From Pegea sp. RAD2-039 (lineage: Eukaryota; Chordata; Thaliacea; Salpida; Salpidae): a stretch of DNA of 64,000 bases. The notes under the pieces were generated by a model. The model saw only the letters and a list, made by a program, of their open reading frames with translations, had not been told where the DNA came from and ran no database searches. The stretch is from positions 4,482,549 to 4,546,548 of the forward strand of contig JAQGEQ010000192.1 of the NCBI GenBank assembly GCA_034620365.1, written 5' to 3'. The position numbers and the translations under genes are program-made. Below are positions 1 to 14,861 of this stretch, piece by piece (positions within the stretch are counted from its first letter, which is position 1; each line of letters opens with the position of its first letter).

Positions 1-2
1 CA

Positions 3-248
3 TTTGGTGGATTCAAACAACTAAATCCTCCTTTTAAAATCTCCTTTCGTTCTTATCATGCTAATCAACTTCCTACTGCTCATACTTGGTGAGTTTTCGT
101 GTTATTTAATGACGTCATCTTAGTTTTAACGTCTTCTTGTTGCAGTTTTAATGAGTTATGTTTACCAAATTACGATTCATGTGAAAGACTTCATAAAATG
201 TTAAAGATCGCAATTACTGAAGGATCTCACGGCTTTGAACTAGTTTGA
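3..248 (+). CDS. AREL1: AREL1-type HECT E3 ubiquitin ligase, C-terminal end (partial)
   Basis: This is the last part of a HECT-domain ubiquitin ligase that enters the window from the left. Exon 3-88 joins exon 146-248 across a 57-bp GT-AG intron that contains a TGACGTCAT motif. The joined reading frame gives FGGFKQLNPPFKI, then LPTAHTCFNEL, then a tail ending GSHGFELV and a stop at 246-248. TAHTCFN is the HECT catalytic-cysteine motif, which takes ubiquitin from E2 as a thioester. The LPTAHTCFNxLCLPxYDS stretch and the ITEGxxGF tail fit AREL1 (an apoptosis-resistant HECT ligase) better than NEDD4-type enzymes, which end in acidic/FAVE-like tails. The intron splits the catalytic cysteine codon (TG|T). 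The family assignment rests on about 60 residues: HECT is certain and the AREL1 subfamily is likely. Confidence 0.85.
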
Positions 249-438
249 AGTCCGCCAAATTCTAGAAACTTCTTGATCACGGTAATCGACCTATTCAAAT
301 TGTGTGCCTTTGTTGGTTTTTTATTCAAGTATTAATAAATTTCAAGTCATTTGAAATTATGAATTGTTTTTATTTTGAAGAATCAAGTTAAAGAGATTTA
401 CAAATTCACAAAATGTGTATTGATGCAATTAATAAAAA

Positions 439-3118
439 TTATTTATATTTGCTGATGCGTCGTAGTTGTATATAAGCTAACATCAGAAATCCTAAACTGA
501 TGCTTCCCATGGCCAAAATATTCTGCCATAAACCCCAGGTACCGTAGGGTATGCCCTGTCTTTCCATATATTCTTCACCAGTTGTGCTAAAAAAGTTAAA
601 TTCTTGTTTCAAAAAAAAATTAGAAAAAGAAAAAGTGACCAGTTAGCGATCCGTAAAGAATTTGTTGAGTTGAAGCAAGTTCTTCCATCAAAACCATTTG
701 CTTCTGGATGATCAAAAAACACCAATCCACTCATTTCATTGACTGTTAAGCTCTGTCAAAGATCTAGTTCAGTTTTCGTTGCTTATCAACAAATTTTTTT
801 TACATTGATTCCATATCTGAAGATACTAAACCATTTGATCCATTCTAACCAGTTCAAAATAGATTCAATGTTTGCAAGAAATCCTCCAAACATCATCATG
901 AAGATATACGGAAGAGAAACAAGAACATTTGCGACAGCAAACACATTGACAGAAGCACTGACGAGGAATGCTACTGATGAGGCGCTTATTGCTGTTAGAA
1001 CAAGAGTCAAAAGGAAAATAAAAAACTTCCCAGCTTCCATTTGAAATCCTGAGAAGTTGAAGAGTTGAAACTTTTTTTGATAATTTTAAATGAATTCGAA
1101 CCGATCATGAAATAAATGAGAATTGAAAAGAAGCAATTTGGAATGACTCGATTAGGGATCAAATCTGCAAAGACTTGCGCAACAAAATAGACAGAAGCTC
1201 GATAATAGCCGGAAGCAGACTCATGTCTGAAAAATGAAATGAAAAAATTTTGTTTAAAAAATGTGTTAGAAGACCTGAAAAACTTCCGATTTCTGATGAA
1301 GATTTCAAGAGCTGACAAGTTAGACATCACTTGTGACGTAATAAGGAAAAAGAAGCATCCAGCCCTAAAAAGAGTCAACTGCTAAATGTAAATTTGTTTT
1401 TAGATTATCAAAATACCTGTTTTGAATTCCACTTTTAAACGAAGTATCTGATTGGAAGTAAATTAAACCAATGAGAACGCCGAAAATTATCATCACAACA
1501 ATTTGAACGACTGATGTTATCGGGTTTCGTAAAATGTTCAGAATTGTACGTTTGGATAAAGCTCCAAGCTGTAAATAAAATAAAGTTGTTTGGAAATATT
1601 GTTATTAAAACAAAACCTGTTTAAAGAATCCATTTGCATATTCGTCAACTTGTTCAATTCTTGCTTCAATCATTTGAGATTGTTTCCAAGTTTGCTACGA
1701 AAATGAAAACCATGTTAGGGAAAACCCCGTTTTCAAAAATTTAATTATAGACTTCAATTTGAAGTTGTTCATCTCTCCAAATTTCAGATTCCTTGAAAGT
1801 TTTGATTAATTCTTGAGTCAAATCTGACTTCTCATCAGATTCGATCGCTTTACTAATCTCTTGTCCAGAAGACTCTAATGACATCGTAGATCAAATCCCA
1901 GTTTGAACAAATTTTAAACTTACTTTTGGTAACATTCATTTGTTCGATCAATCTAGCTGTATTGACGTCGCCACCAATTACATCGAGAAAGAAGTCAGCT
2001 GGATTGTGATAGTCAGGACATTTGTAACCTAACAAAAGATAATTATTTGCCTAGTAAAAGAAAGTGATTCGCCTGGTAACAAGTATTAGTAAGAATTAAA
2101 TGACTTACCAATCTCCTCAAAATAACCAACACATTTCTGACAGCTTCCAATATAAGCAATATCTCCTTTTGTTAATAAAATGAGTCGATCAAACATTGAA
2201 AATATCGAATATCGTGGTTGATGAATTGACATGATTATATTTCTTCCATCTAATGCTAATCTACAAGTAACAACAGTGATGTCATGAAGAGAATCACGTG
2301 ACGTCACCAACTTGTAAAGAAGAAGAATAAGGGAGTTAGCTGTATTAGCATCAAGTCCAGTTGTTGGTTCATCGAGAAACAACACTGGAGGATCCAAGAT
2401 CATCTCCATCCCGATATTAACTCGTTTCCTTTCACCTCCAGAAACACCTCGAACAAATTCATTTCCAACAAATGTATTTGCGCATTCTCCTAATCCTAAC
2501 TGCTCGATGACGTAATCAACTTTATGACGTTTGGCCTCATTTGAATATTCTTTACTCGATAATCGCAAATTTGCTGAAAAAGCCAAATTCTCGCGAACTG
2601 ACAAGGTTCCCATGACAACATCATCCTGTGAGCTCATTTTTACATTTAGTCGCGATTTCTATAGACGTCACCTGAACAACGTATCCGCTCAGTAATCGGA
2701 AATTATCTCCGACTGGTTTACCATCCACCAACACAACTCCTTCGCGAAGCCCACGCGGGTCTTTTCGCTTCGCCAAGACGTCTAGAAGCCTTCAAAAGAA
2801 GTATGATATCATTACGTCTCTATGATACCATCAACTGCTTACGAAGTTTTCCCGCTTCCAGTTGGACCCATTATGGCGTTTAATCCAGGCGGAACAACTC
2901 CACTAACGAAAATCCAAAGATAAAAAAAACCTTTTTTAGCTTTACTTCAAATACCTGACCGAATGAAGAATTTCTTTCTTCCCTTTCTTTCCACAAACTG
3001 GTTTGCTGTCCAATCTTTCATCTACCTCGTAGGAAATATTGTGAAAACTCAATTGAACACCTTTCTTCTTCGGATTCGAGTTCTCGACATCAACAAAAGT
3101 TTCGTTTCTTTTCACCAT
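439..3118 (-). CDS. ABCG2: ABCG2/white-type ABC half-transporter
   Basis: Multi-exon ABCG half-transporter with the nucleotide-binding domain first and the membrane domain second. The first coding exon starts MVKRNETF (ATG 3118-3116) and carries LSFHNISYEV. The next exons give the Walker A motif GPTGSGKTS (about 2852-2875), SGYVVQDDVVMGTLSVREN (Q-loop region), the signature VSGGERKR, Walker B VLFLDEPTTGLD and the H-loop SIHQPRYSIF (2196-2250). NNPADFFLD of ABCG2 appears here as HNPADFFLDVIGGD. The membrane half follows: a GCFFFLITSQ segment, HESASGYYRASVYF, several hydrophobic helices and a C-terminus WGLWQNI...ISKYK with stop TAA at 441-439. The protein must dimerise to work, pumping lipophilic compounds across a membrane. 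A 3' splice site lies just upstream of the ATG (3139 region), so a 5' non-coding exon or a trans-spliced leader is likely. Orthology within ABCG (ABCG2 versus an invertebrate expansion) is not resolved. Confidence 0.9.
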
Positions 3119-3139
3119 ATTAATGGTTTCAATTTTCTG

Positions 3140-5380
3140 AAATCACAATTTTGTTTGAATAAAAAGTTATTTTCACAATTTTTTTAATTCTTTTTGTTTT
3201 TTTAACTTTTGTTGATTTTTAAATGCTATATCTGAAACGATCAGTTACCAAACAATCATAAGAAAGTAACTATTGAAATCTTCAAATCAGATAAAAATTA
3301 ACATTCAACAATAAAGCTGATAAACAATAACAAAAACCTCTAAGGACTTTTTTAATCGAACTAAATATATTCAAGTTTCTGACATTGTATTTGTTAGCAA
3401 AGTTATTTAACATTCATTAATAAATATTTCAAAATATTAATTATTAAACTTTTAGAAAATCAAGTCAACTTATAATTTTGTACAAAATAGTTGAATTAAT
3501 AATTTACAGGTAGTTAAACAAATATTTCATATCATTGAGTAACATAATAAAAAAAACGAAATTAAAAGAAATTGTTTGATTCATCTGAGTGATCTCAGTA
3601 ACTTAGCTTTTTATTACAACATTGTTGTGAAATTTTTCTAAAAATTGTTAGATTTTGTTCAAGCTTACTAAGTAATTCCAATAATTCAATTTTAAGCCTA
3701 AAATTATCTAGATTTTTAACATTCAATGAACTAAAACATAAATTCTTTACCTGAGTCATCTTAAAGTTGCAAATCACTCCAAAATTGTGACGACTTAAGC
3801 AATTTATTTTGTAGATAGAAATTTATAAGATTAACCTAAACGTAAACATTAACGAGTTAATTGATTTATAATTAATACGAAAGTTGTTTAATGCTAATAT
3901 CTTTTTTGGTTTACTATTAAAATATTAGCTTTATAAAAAAATTAGAAAAAAAAATTAGAGAAAACCTTATTAGACTTAAAAAGTCTATTTTTCAACTGCT
4001 TATTTCACAAAATCAACAATAATTTTTCAGACACTGTAGTTGTACAAACTAACATAGTTGTAACTAAGATATGATCAAAGTATCTAATTTCAAGTAAACA
4101 TCTATTTTGACGACGTCTAACGGATAAACTTTAAATTAAACTGAAAGTTTAAATAAATCTGGTTTTACTTTCAAGTTATATAAACGAAATTAAATAGAAC
4201 TAAAATATATTAATTATTTGTTATGCATTATTATAGATGCATCTACAATATCATAAAAGCTACTTAACTTGCTGATTAAACAATAGCAACTAACTTTTAA
4301 TTTAATTAACTTTCTCTTCTGCAAAGCTTTAAAAACTCAACAAAATAATTTTTTATTTACTATTATTTATTTATTTATTTGTATTATTAACTTTCATTAT
4401 TATGTGTAGTAGACAAGTTTAAAGAAATATAGTACTGAATTCAAAATCTTTAAGCCATTTATTCGGATATACAAATTAAACTTTAAAATGATACAACTTT
4501 TTATTTAATCTTTTTCTTGTTTGAGTTTAAAACAAATTAAAGAAAGTTTGTAATTATAATAAAGAATTAAGTAAAAATAAAGTTTTCTTGAAATTTATAG
4601 TTTAAAAGCATTAATCTGTTGCTAGGCTTAAATTATATAAAAAAAAATAATATTTTTACTCAATTTTGAGTCAATTATACTAAAATGGTGTTTTTAAAAT
4701 TTTCGATTACCAAAAGTAGATTAAAATAAAAATTTATTACCTGTTTGATAACTATTGTAAACAAACAATGGTGTACTTAGTGACTGACAAACCCTCTAAT
4801 TTCTGAAAAACCAATAATATTTACAAGCAAGAGATAATATAAATATAAGATAAGTAAAAACTCCACAAAATAATTGTATATTTTTACTGTCACTAGCATT
4901 TGTTTAACTGCTAATTCAGAATTGACAAATAAATTTGTAAATTTTTGTTGGAAATGAATATTATTTTAACTGAAAATATTTTCACATATTTTTTTAGGAA
5001 TTAATCGAAATGATTTATTTTTTTTTTAAATAATCGAAACTTTTCAAGAATTTTTGATTTCTCTTTTGATGTATAAAACAAAACATGTTTTACAATAATA
5101 ATAATTCTACTTCAGAATTTATCTATAATTTTCTTTTATTTGTAGTGATAAAAAAATTAAAGGTCAAGCATTATTTATATAAAAATTTTATTTATTTTAA
5201 ATACTAAGCAATCTATATTTTAAACACAAAATAAAGCTTTTATACTTTTATATTATCACTCTAAACCATTTTTGTTTTACACCATTTTTTTACTACTATT
5301 ATTATTATTATGATTTAAATTATTTTAACAGTTGTCAGTTTTCTGTTAATTATTAACATATTATTAACCGAATATTTTCA
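3140..5380. other. AT-rich gene-free stretch
   Basis: More than 2 kb of very AT-rich sequence between the divergent ABCG-like and ABHD14-like genes. No exon, RNA gene or repeat array could be supported. It contains no TGACGTCA motif. It presumably holds the promoters of both neighbours and any 5' non-coding exons. Confidence 0.6.
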
Positions 5381-6203
5381 ATGGAAAAACAAATTCAGTT
5401 CAAAAAACGATTTATTTATGTTTTTTGTTTGTTTCTGTTGTTTGTTGCATTTTATTCATTTTTCAATAATCAATCTAAAATAAAAAATATTGGTGAGTAA
5501 ATTTGTTTCATTATATGCAAAAAATTATTTTTAATGATGATACTAGTATAAACTTTTCTGTTTTAAATATAAATAAATATATTTTCTGTAATTTTTTTTA
5601 GATTCAATAATGACTGAAATCCAAGAAAAATTTATTGAAATAAATAGTTTCAAAATTTTTTGTGTTTTTTTTACTCCAAATCCAAAATCGGCCAAAAATG
5701 TTCTTCTTCTTCATGGAATGAGGTTCACCTCTAAGAATTGGTTGGATATAAAAACATTGGAGAGCTTATCTTCATCTGGTTTTAATATATTCGCTGTTGA
5801 TTTACCCGGATTTGGAAAATCTCAAAAACTTGAGATGGAAAAGTCAGAAGTTTTGAAAGAAATTGTTGAAAAGTTGAATTTGGAAAATCTTGTGATTGTT
5901 AGTCCTTCTATGAGTGGACAATTTTCGATTCCATTTGTTTTCAAGCATCCAGGACTAGTTAAAGGTTTTGTTCCTGTTGCTCCTGTAATAAATGGATATG
6001 ATGAAAAAGATTTTGAAAGATTAAACCTTCCAACTTTGATAGTTTATGGTGAAAAAGATCAATTTGCTGAAAAATCCAACAAAATCCTTTCAGCAATTCC
6101 AAAAAGTGTCATAAAAATGATTCCTAACGGCTCACATCCTTGTTATTTAGATAATCCTGAATTATTTCATCAATTTCTCATTGACTTTATCAAATCTATA
6201 TAA
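5381..6203 (+). CDS. ABHD14A: ABHD14-like alpha/beta hydrolase with membrane anchor
   Basis: Two exons (5381-5492 and 5602-6203) encode about 237 residues. Residues 1-37 form a short basic start (MEKQIQFKKR) and one hydrophobic segment (FIYVFCLFLLFVAFYSFF), a signal anchor as in ABHD14A. The rest is a compact alpha/beta hydrolase: VLLLHGMRFTSKNW (oxyanion HG motif), VDLPGFGKS, the nucleophile elbow SPSMSGQFSIPF with its central Ser, VYGEKDQF (acid residue) and GSHPCYLDNPE (catalytic His). The HPCYLD motif is diagnostic of the ABHD14 family; ABHD14B is a lysine deacetylase using CoA, while the ABHD14A substrate is not settled. The start is chosen because it supplies the anchor and splices in frame. 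The neighbour CFAP300 starts only 190 bp downstream on the same strand, so co-transcription is possible. Confidence 0.92.
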
Positions 6204-6393
6204 AATCATAACTACTAATTTATATTCAATTTATATAACATATTCATTTATCTAAAATTCTTATAATTATTATTTTTCTAATCATGATCTTATATTGACT
6301 ATGATCTATAATAACTAATTGTAAAAAGTATTTTATTTTCAGATTTTTCAGGATTTTTATATTTACTTCTGCAGTTTCCAAAAAGTTTTTAAA

Positions 6394-7389
6394 ATGTTGA
6401 ATAATTACAAATTTGAAGTTTTAAATCGAAGATTTCCATTTTTTGAAAATAAAAAAATATCCGAACTTTTTGAAAAATGGTTTGTCCAAAAAGTATAAAA
6501 GAAGAAAACTTTTTATTTTCCTTTTGATTTCAGGGATTTAAAATTACGATTTTTCACTTTTTCTTTTAATCCTCATCTCCATCTTCCTTATCAAGACTTC
6601 TTACAACAATTATTTGATGACGTCACAGTTCAAACAGCTGTTTCCGCTTGGGTACCGGCGTTGTCATGGAATTGCGAAGGTGTCACCATCAATCTTTTAA
6701 TTGATTCTAATTTCATTAATTGTAGACAGAATTATGAAAATAGAATCAATCACAACATCAATTACTTCAATGACCTTCTTTGATCGTTTGATGACGTCAG
6801 AAGTAGTTAGAGAAAGTGGATCGATTCGAAAATGTTTCCACGAAATGCAAGATGGAATCTTGATTTGCGATGAACTACGAAAGGTGATTATGAAGTTATA
6901 AGAGTTGTCATGACATCATTTCTACAGATGCTGTTAGTGGAAGATTCAGAAAATTTTGAGATGTTTGATGAAGCGGAACGAAATGAAATGATTTTTCAAC
7001 TTTTTAGAACCTTTGTGATTGGTGGAAGGATTTCACAATATGAAGATCAGATCGATGCTTATTTTGATGTCACTAAATCTGTCTACAAAGATCTCGTTTG
7101 GTGAGTTTGTTGATATGACGTCATATGACTTGAATGACATCATTTGATTCCAGTGTACAAAAAGTGCAAGATTCAAATGATCTGAAAGTTATATCGAAAA
7201 TATTTAAAGTCTCATTTCAGGTTAGCATCTGTTGGTTGTCATGACAATCCAATTTTTTATCAATTTTACTTACAGAACAAAAAGACTGAAAATATCTTTC
7301 CTCCTGAACATGAACAAAACTTTATTTTTGTCATTATTGATCCTCTAAAGAGACATACTCACCTGATGTTGCATCTTTCTGATTTCTGA
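6394..7389 (+). CDS. CFAP300: CFAP300, cilium/dynein arm assembly factor
   Basis: Six exons (6394-6479, 6534-6679, 6726-6883, 6928-7100, 7154-7220, 7276-7389) join in frame to about 247 residues, close to the human length of about 267. Landmarks shared with CFAP300 (C11orf70) include RFPFF near the start, RIMKIESI...MTFFDRL, VRESGSIRKC, ICDELRKMLLVEDSENFEMF, GGRISQYED, TKSVYKDLV, SKIFKVS and the C-terminal HEQNFIFVIIDPLKRHTHLMLH. In humans CFAP300 is needed for assembly of outer and inner dynein arms and interacts with DNAAF2. Its presence means this animal has motile cilia or flagella. Introns are 45-54 bp and some carry TGACGTCA. A possible poly(A) signal lies at about 7653. The acceptor-like tctgcag just upstream of the ATG may mark a trans-splice site. 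Confidence 0.93.
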
Positions 7390-7735
7390 ATTTTTATTTA
7401 CATGAAAAACTTTCAATGAAATTTTATGATTTTCTTCAAAATTGTTTCTAAACAATTTCTTGTTTGTAGATTTTCGTTGAAATTAGTTTCTATAGAAAGC
7501 TGATTAGATATTTTGTCTTATAGTTACCTCGTACATATAGTAAATTATGTTATTTGTAAAAACATCATATTTGAAACTGTTTAAAAGTTTCTTTTTTTCA
7601 TTTATGAGGTTTGAAATAGTTACTAGTAAAATTTTTTATTTCATTTGGTTACAATAAAAAAGTCTGGTTAAGATCAACAACTGGTCCTTTAATAATCTCT
7701 CATTTTGATAGTTTCATTTTCAAGTTTTAATTTGT
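7390..7735. other. AT-rich spacer, CFAP300 3' region
   Basis: Short AT-rich interval holding the probable CFAP300 3' UTR with AATAAA at about 7653-7658. Nothing else is recognisable before the LINE 3' end. Confidence 0.5.
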
Positions 7736-7737
7736 TT

Positions 7738-10290
7738 TAACAAATGCGAAGGAGGGTACCTTAAGAGAGCACCTTCCGCTAGCAAACATTCTCACAAATA
7801 ATATTTATTAAGTTAAAAATCCAGAAAGAAAAATGATATTTCAGTAGTCCTCAAAGCATATGACAGTGAACAATTACATGGAATGTTAATAATATAAAAA
7901 AAGAAAAAAATCACAGTTTAGAAATGACAATATTGGCAATATTATAATGGTTCAACTTCTGCTTGAACAACACGAGTAACTTCGACATGACAATGTCTGA
8001 TGGCAGTTGGTTCCAAGTATTAATTGTGCGGTATGAGAAAAAGTGCTCTCATGAATGTACCAAGTGATATGAGCTTATTAAAATGCAATGTGTGTCGTCT
8101 GAGTTGATGTAGCCTGAAGGAAAGACTAATAGAAAAGAAATTATCAAACTGAATGTCAATTGAATTGTGGATAATTTTAAAATAAGAGTTAAGTCGTATT
8201 TAACTCGTCGAATTTTCAGAGTATCTAAATAGAAGAAACTGAGACGATGTTTACAACTATCATATTTAATATTAAGTTTGATGCATACCAATCTCGTAAA
8301 TGTGGCCTGAACAGATTCGATTTTTTTGATATCGCCAACTTGATATGTCATCCATGAACTAAAATTATATTCAAGTATATACATTTTGAATAAATTAATA
8401 CGAAATATGGATCTTATGAGTTAAAGGCCTTTATAATGAGGTAAACAAAGTTGATTGATTTTGCTAAGATTTTGGAAACATATTTGAGCTATTTAAAGTC
8501 AGATGATAGAGTAATTTCCAAGGTCTAGGACCAAAGATATTCGTAGAATAATAAATCCATAGATGGAATATTGGTCCAAGGAATTTGCAGCTGATTTAGA
8601 GGTGAAAGTTCAGACTTTGTGGGCTGGATTTTGAGCTGCCAATTTGTAGACCAGTTTTGTACAGTGTGTACTACAGTTTGGAGGATTGCATATTATAACT
8701 TAATCTCATCTGCATGCACAAACACACTGACATCATCTACTGCTACTAGTCTTCTGATGAGCTCTTCAACAAAGACTAAAAATAGAAGAGGATCCAGAAC
8801 AGAACCCTGAGGAACACCACTGGTGACTTGACTAATAGTAGATAAAGATCTTTCAACACGAGTTTGTTGGATTCTACTTAATAAGTAAATCCACTTTAAG
8901 ATAAAGCTGTTGATTCTTAAATTTTGCAAAACCAATAATGAGCTTGTTGTGTGGGACAGAATTTTTAAGCTTTAGCAAATTCGAGATGTATGATGTCATA
9001 AGGAGCATTACTTTCATGATGGGCTGTAAGCTCGTTAAGAAAAGTGAGATGTTGAGTCAGGGAAGATCTCCGTTTCACAAAGCTATGCTGGACATCAAAT
9101 ATTAGATGGTGCTCTATCAAATGATTGTTTATATGATTGTGAATGATTTGTTCTTAAGCTCTGTAGATAGAACCTGAGGTCAGCGAAACTGATCTGTAGT
9201 TAAATACAGTGTTTCTGGGACCCTTTTTATGAATAGCAGAAGGGGTAGATTTCTTACAAACTCATCCACAACCCAGAGTGATGTTAAAGATTAGATGATG
9301 GAAACTAATAATTTCAAAAAGAGCCTTAGCCACTATATCGGCTGTTATGTCAAGATCAGTTATCTCAGAGACATTTGTGAGAATTTTGGGGCAAGAAAGG
9401 TAAGAGGAGGATAGATAGGTGTTGATATTTGTAAAGTTTGCTCAATAGAAGTTAAGAGAAGTCATATCATCATTGAGAGCGTTAATAGATGAATTAAACT
9501 GAACTATAAAATAAATAACAAAATGGTCACAGGCGAAAGAAAAAGAAGAATTAAATGAACAGAATAGTAGGTTGTTAAGGCTAGGATTGTTACAGAATAA
9601 AAATTCTAAAATTTTCCCTTTGAATGAGTGGGTTCATTAATACATTGAGTTAGAGAATTAGTAGTTTTGAAGTTGAGAAAGGTCAGAGTCGTCGGAAGAT
9701 AGATGAATAGTCCAATCTATGTGAGGAAGATTAAAACTTCCTGACAGCTAGGAAGGAATATTAATATACAGAGCTTTACTAATAATGTTACAGATATCAG
9801 ATAGCATTGATATATTTTCAGACAAAAGGGATAAAAATAGAATAAAATCTAATTTTAGATTTCAATTTAAAAAGATCACCACAAATAATTCCAAAACTTT
9901 TTATGGAGAATAGGAAAGAATCTAAACTTATATGGACCTTTAAGCTTTGAAGATACTTTTATAAAGAAAGTAGTCATCCCCTTCCCTGGTGTCTATGCAA
10001 TCATGTCAAATGATATCATACTGAGGAGGCATACCATTAAGCTCAATATTTTATGAGCCAGTCACGACTCAGCTAGGAGCAGTAAGTCAGTTTGATTGGA
10101 ATCAAGACAGTGGGACACGATAGAGGTCCATCTTATTTGCCATAGATCTGATGTTGTAATAATTAATTGTCGAAATATGCAAGGTTGGTTTGCAGTATTG
10201 ATACTAGAAATGTTAGTATCAACCCCAGAGAAGCTCTCTCCAAGAAGAAATCCAAAAAAGCCTTAATAAACTTATTCAAAAATATATATG
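7738..10290 (-). mobile_element. Decayed LINE retrotransposon (endonuclease + reverse transcriptase), copy A
   Basis: A minus-strand non-LTR retrotransposon with many stops and frameshifts. Its 3' end (about 7738-8400) is nearly the same as that of the copy at 57656 and of the plus-strand copy ending near 52080. Recognisable RT pieces on the minus strand are the SGVPQGSVL-like thumb-side motif (8800-8830), a DDVSVFVHADE segment (8710-8760, the catalytic box), and LEYNFSSWMTYQVGDIKK (about 8320-8380). The 5' half (9300-10200) contains a degraded apurinic-type endonuclease core: GSFNLPHIDWT (about 9700-9750) stands where GDFN is expected. The order EN then RT and the motif style put it in the jockey superfamily (CR1/L2-like). 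It cannot encode an active protein. Confidence 0.85.
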
Positions 10291-11868
10291 AGATTAAAAT
10301 TGAAATAATATAACTTTAGATTCAACACCTTTTATCAACTGTTTCAAAGGTTATCATTATCTTTTGCTATTATCATGTTAGTGCGAAATGGCGAGCAACT
10401 TAGAACATTTAAGGTTGTAGTAAGTGTCTGGTGGCTCGACTTGCTGATATTATTTAAATAGTTAACAGATACCAATGGCAAGGTTTGTTCAAATAGATTT
10501 TATTTAGTATAAAATTAAGTGCTTTTTGTAAAATTTGTTTAAAATAAGAATTATCGAAATTTCAGTTGTTACTATACTACGTAGAGAACTATAAAATATA
10601 TATTCAAAATATGTTTAGATATTATGCACTGTTGTTACACACTTACGAATTTGATTATATTTTTATCAATAAATCTTGAATATTTTTGTAACAAAAAATA
10701 TGATTGCTAATCAAAATTGTATTATACAATCTGAAGTTATTACAAGAATGCTTATCTTGGTTTAAGTTGATTTTTAACTCTGTTAATATTAATTGTATTT
10801 CTTGATTTACAAAATATTATCCAATTTCTTTTTTGAAAGTTTTTTACTATTAGAATCATTTTTTGTTAAAAGATTTCAATTTAAAGCTGCAACTTTGCAG
10901 TGGTACTTTAATGTCACGCATTGAGCATATATATCTAACTATCAAGTTTTCTCAAAGGTTGAAAAATTAACTGCCCTAACTGGTGGTGCTAAATATCTTA
11001 AAGAACTTTATTAACATCAAACAATTATAGTTTTCAGTCGAGTCTTTAACAAATGAGAAACTTGTTCTTTTTATGGGACAAATGTATTCCGTGAATTTTA
11101 GAAAGTTCTCTGGAAATACATCAACCCATACAAGTTATTACAGTGGTAACTGATGGTTGTACCTCCAGGATAAGGACATAAAAGACCCGTTAATGAGTAG
11201 TATGAAGAAAATAATCTTGATCAAGTGGCATTTTGTACCAAGAAAGCCTTTTGCCTGGACTTTAGACTTGACAAAGTTGTTACTTTAGCAATAAGTTGGG
11301 TTAAAAATATGCATCAAATCTTTGCAAGTTTTTCTGTTGTTGATGTCAACTTTGGTGAGTAATTGTTGATTGCAAATGGTAATTATTTTAAAAAGTCTTT
11401 TTAGATTTGGTAAATTTAGTGATAAAAGCTGAGATTTTTTGGTTCAGAGCAAATTGAGACAAGGAGACTCCAGAGCATATTTAGGAATTTTTGAAAACAC
11501 CTGAAGACATCAAGTTTGGAAAAAAGTTTTTATATAAATATTCTGCTGCCAGCAAATTAAATCTTGAAACTAAAACAGAACTTTGCAACTAAATTTGTTG
11601 CTTTGATTTTTACTTTTTTTATTTCAAGCTTCTAACAAGAAAGTCTGAAATAAAAATTGAAAAAAAAATTGTAGTTTTAGGTTCACCAACAATTGAAAGA
11701 AATCCCAAAGTATTGAAAATAGATGTGCTCCATCAGCTGGTTCTAATCCACAAATGAAAGTTGAGTTTTCAGGAGCAAGAAGAAAAATAAAAAACTAAAC
11801 AACAAAAACAAAAGAAACCAGCAGGGTGATTTTTGGGGAAGTTGAGGCTTGGTTGGGTACTGAAGGCG
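10291..11868. other. Gene-free stretch, possibly decayed repeat
   Basis: No supportable exon. The part at about 10900-11300 is less AT-rich than the flanks and may be old transposon sequence, but no domain could be read in any frame. The LINE ends near 10290 and the DYRK1 stop is at 11869. Confidence 0.4.
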
Positions 11869-14861
<2,993 letters not shown>

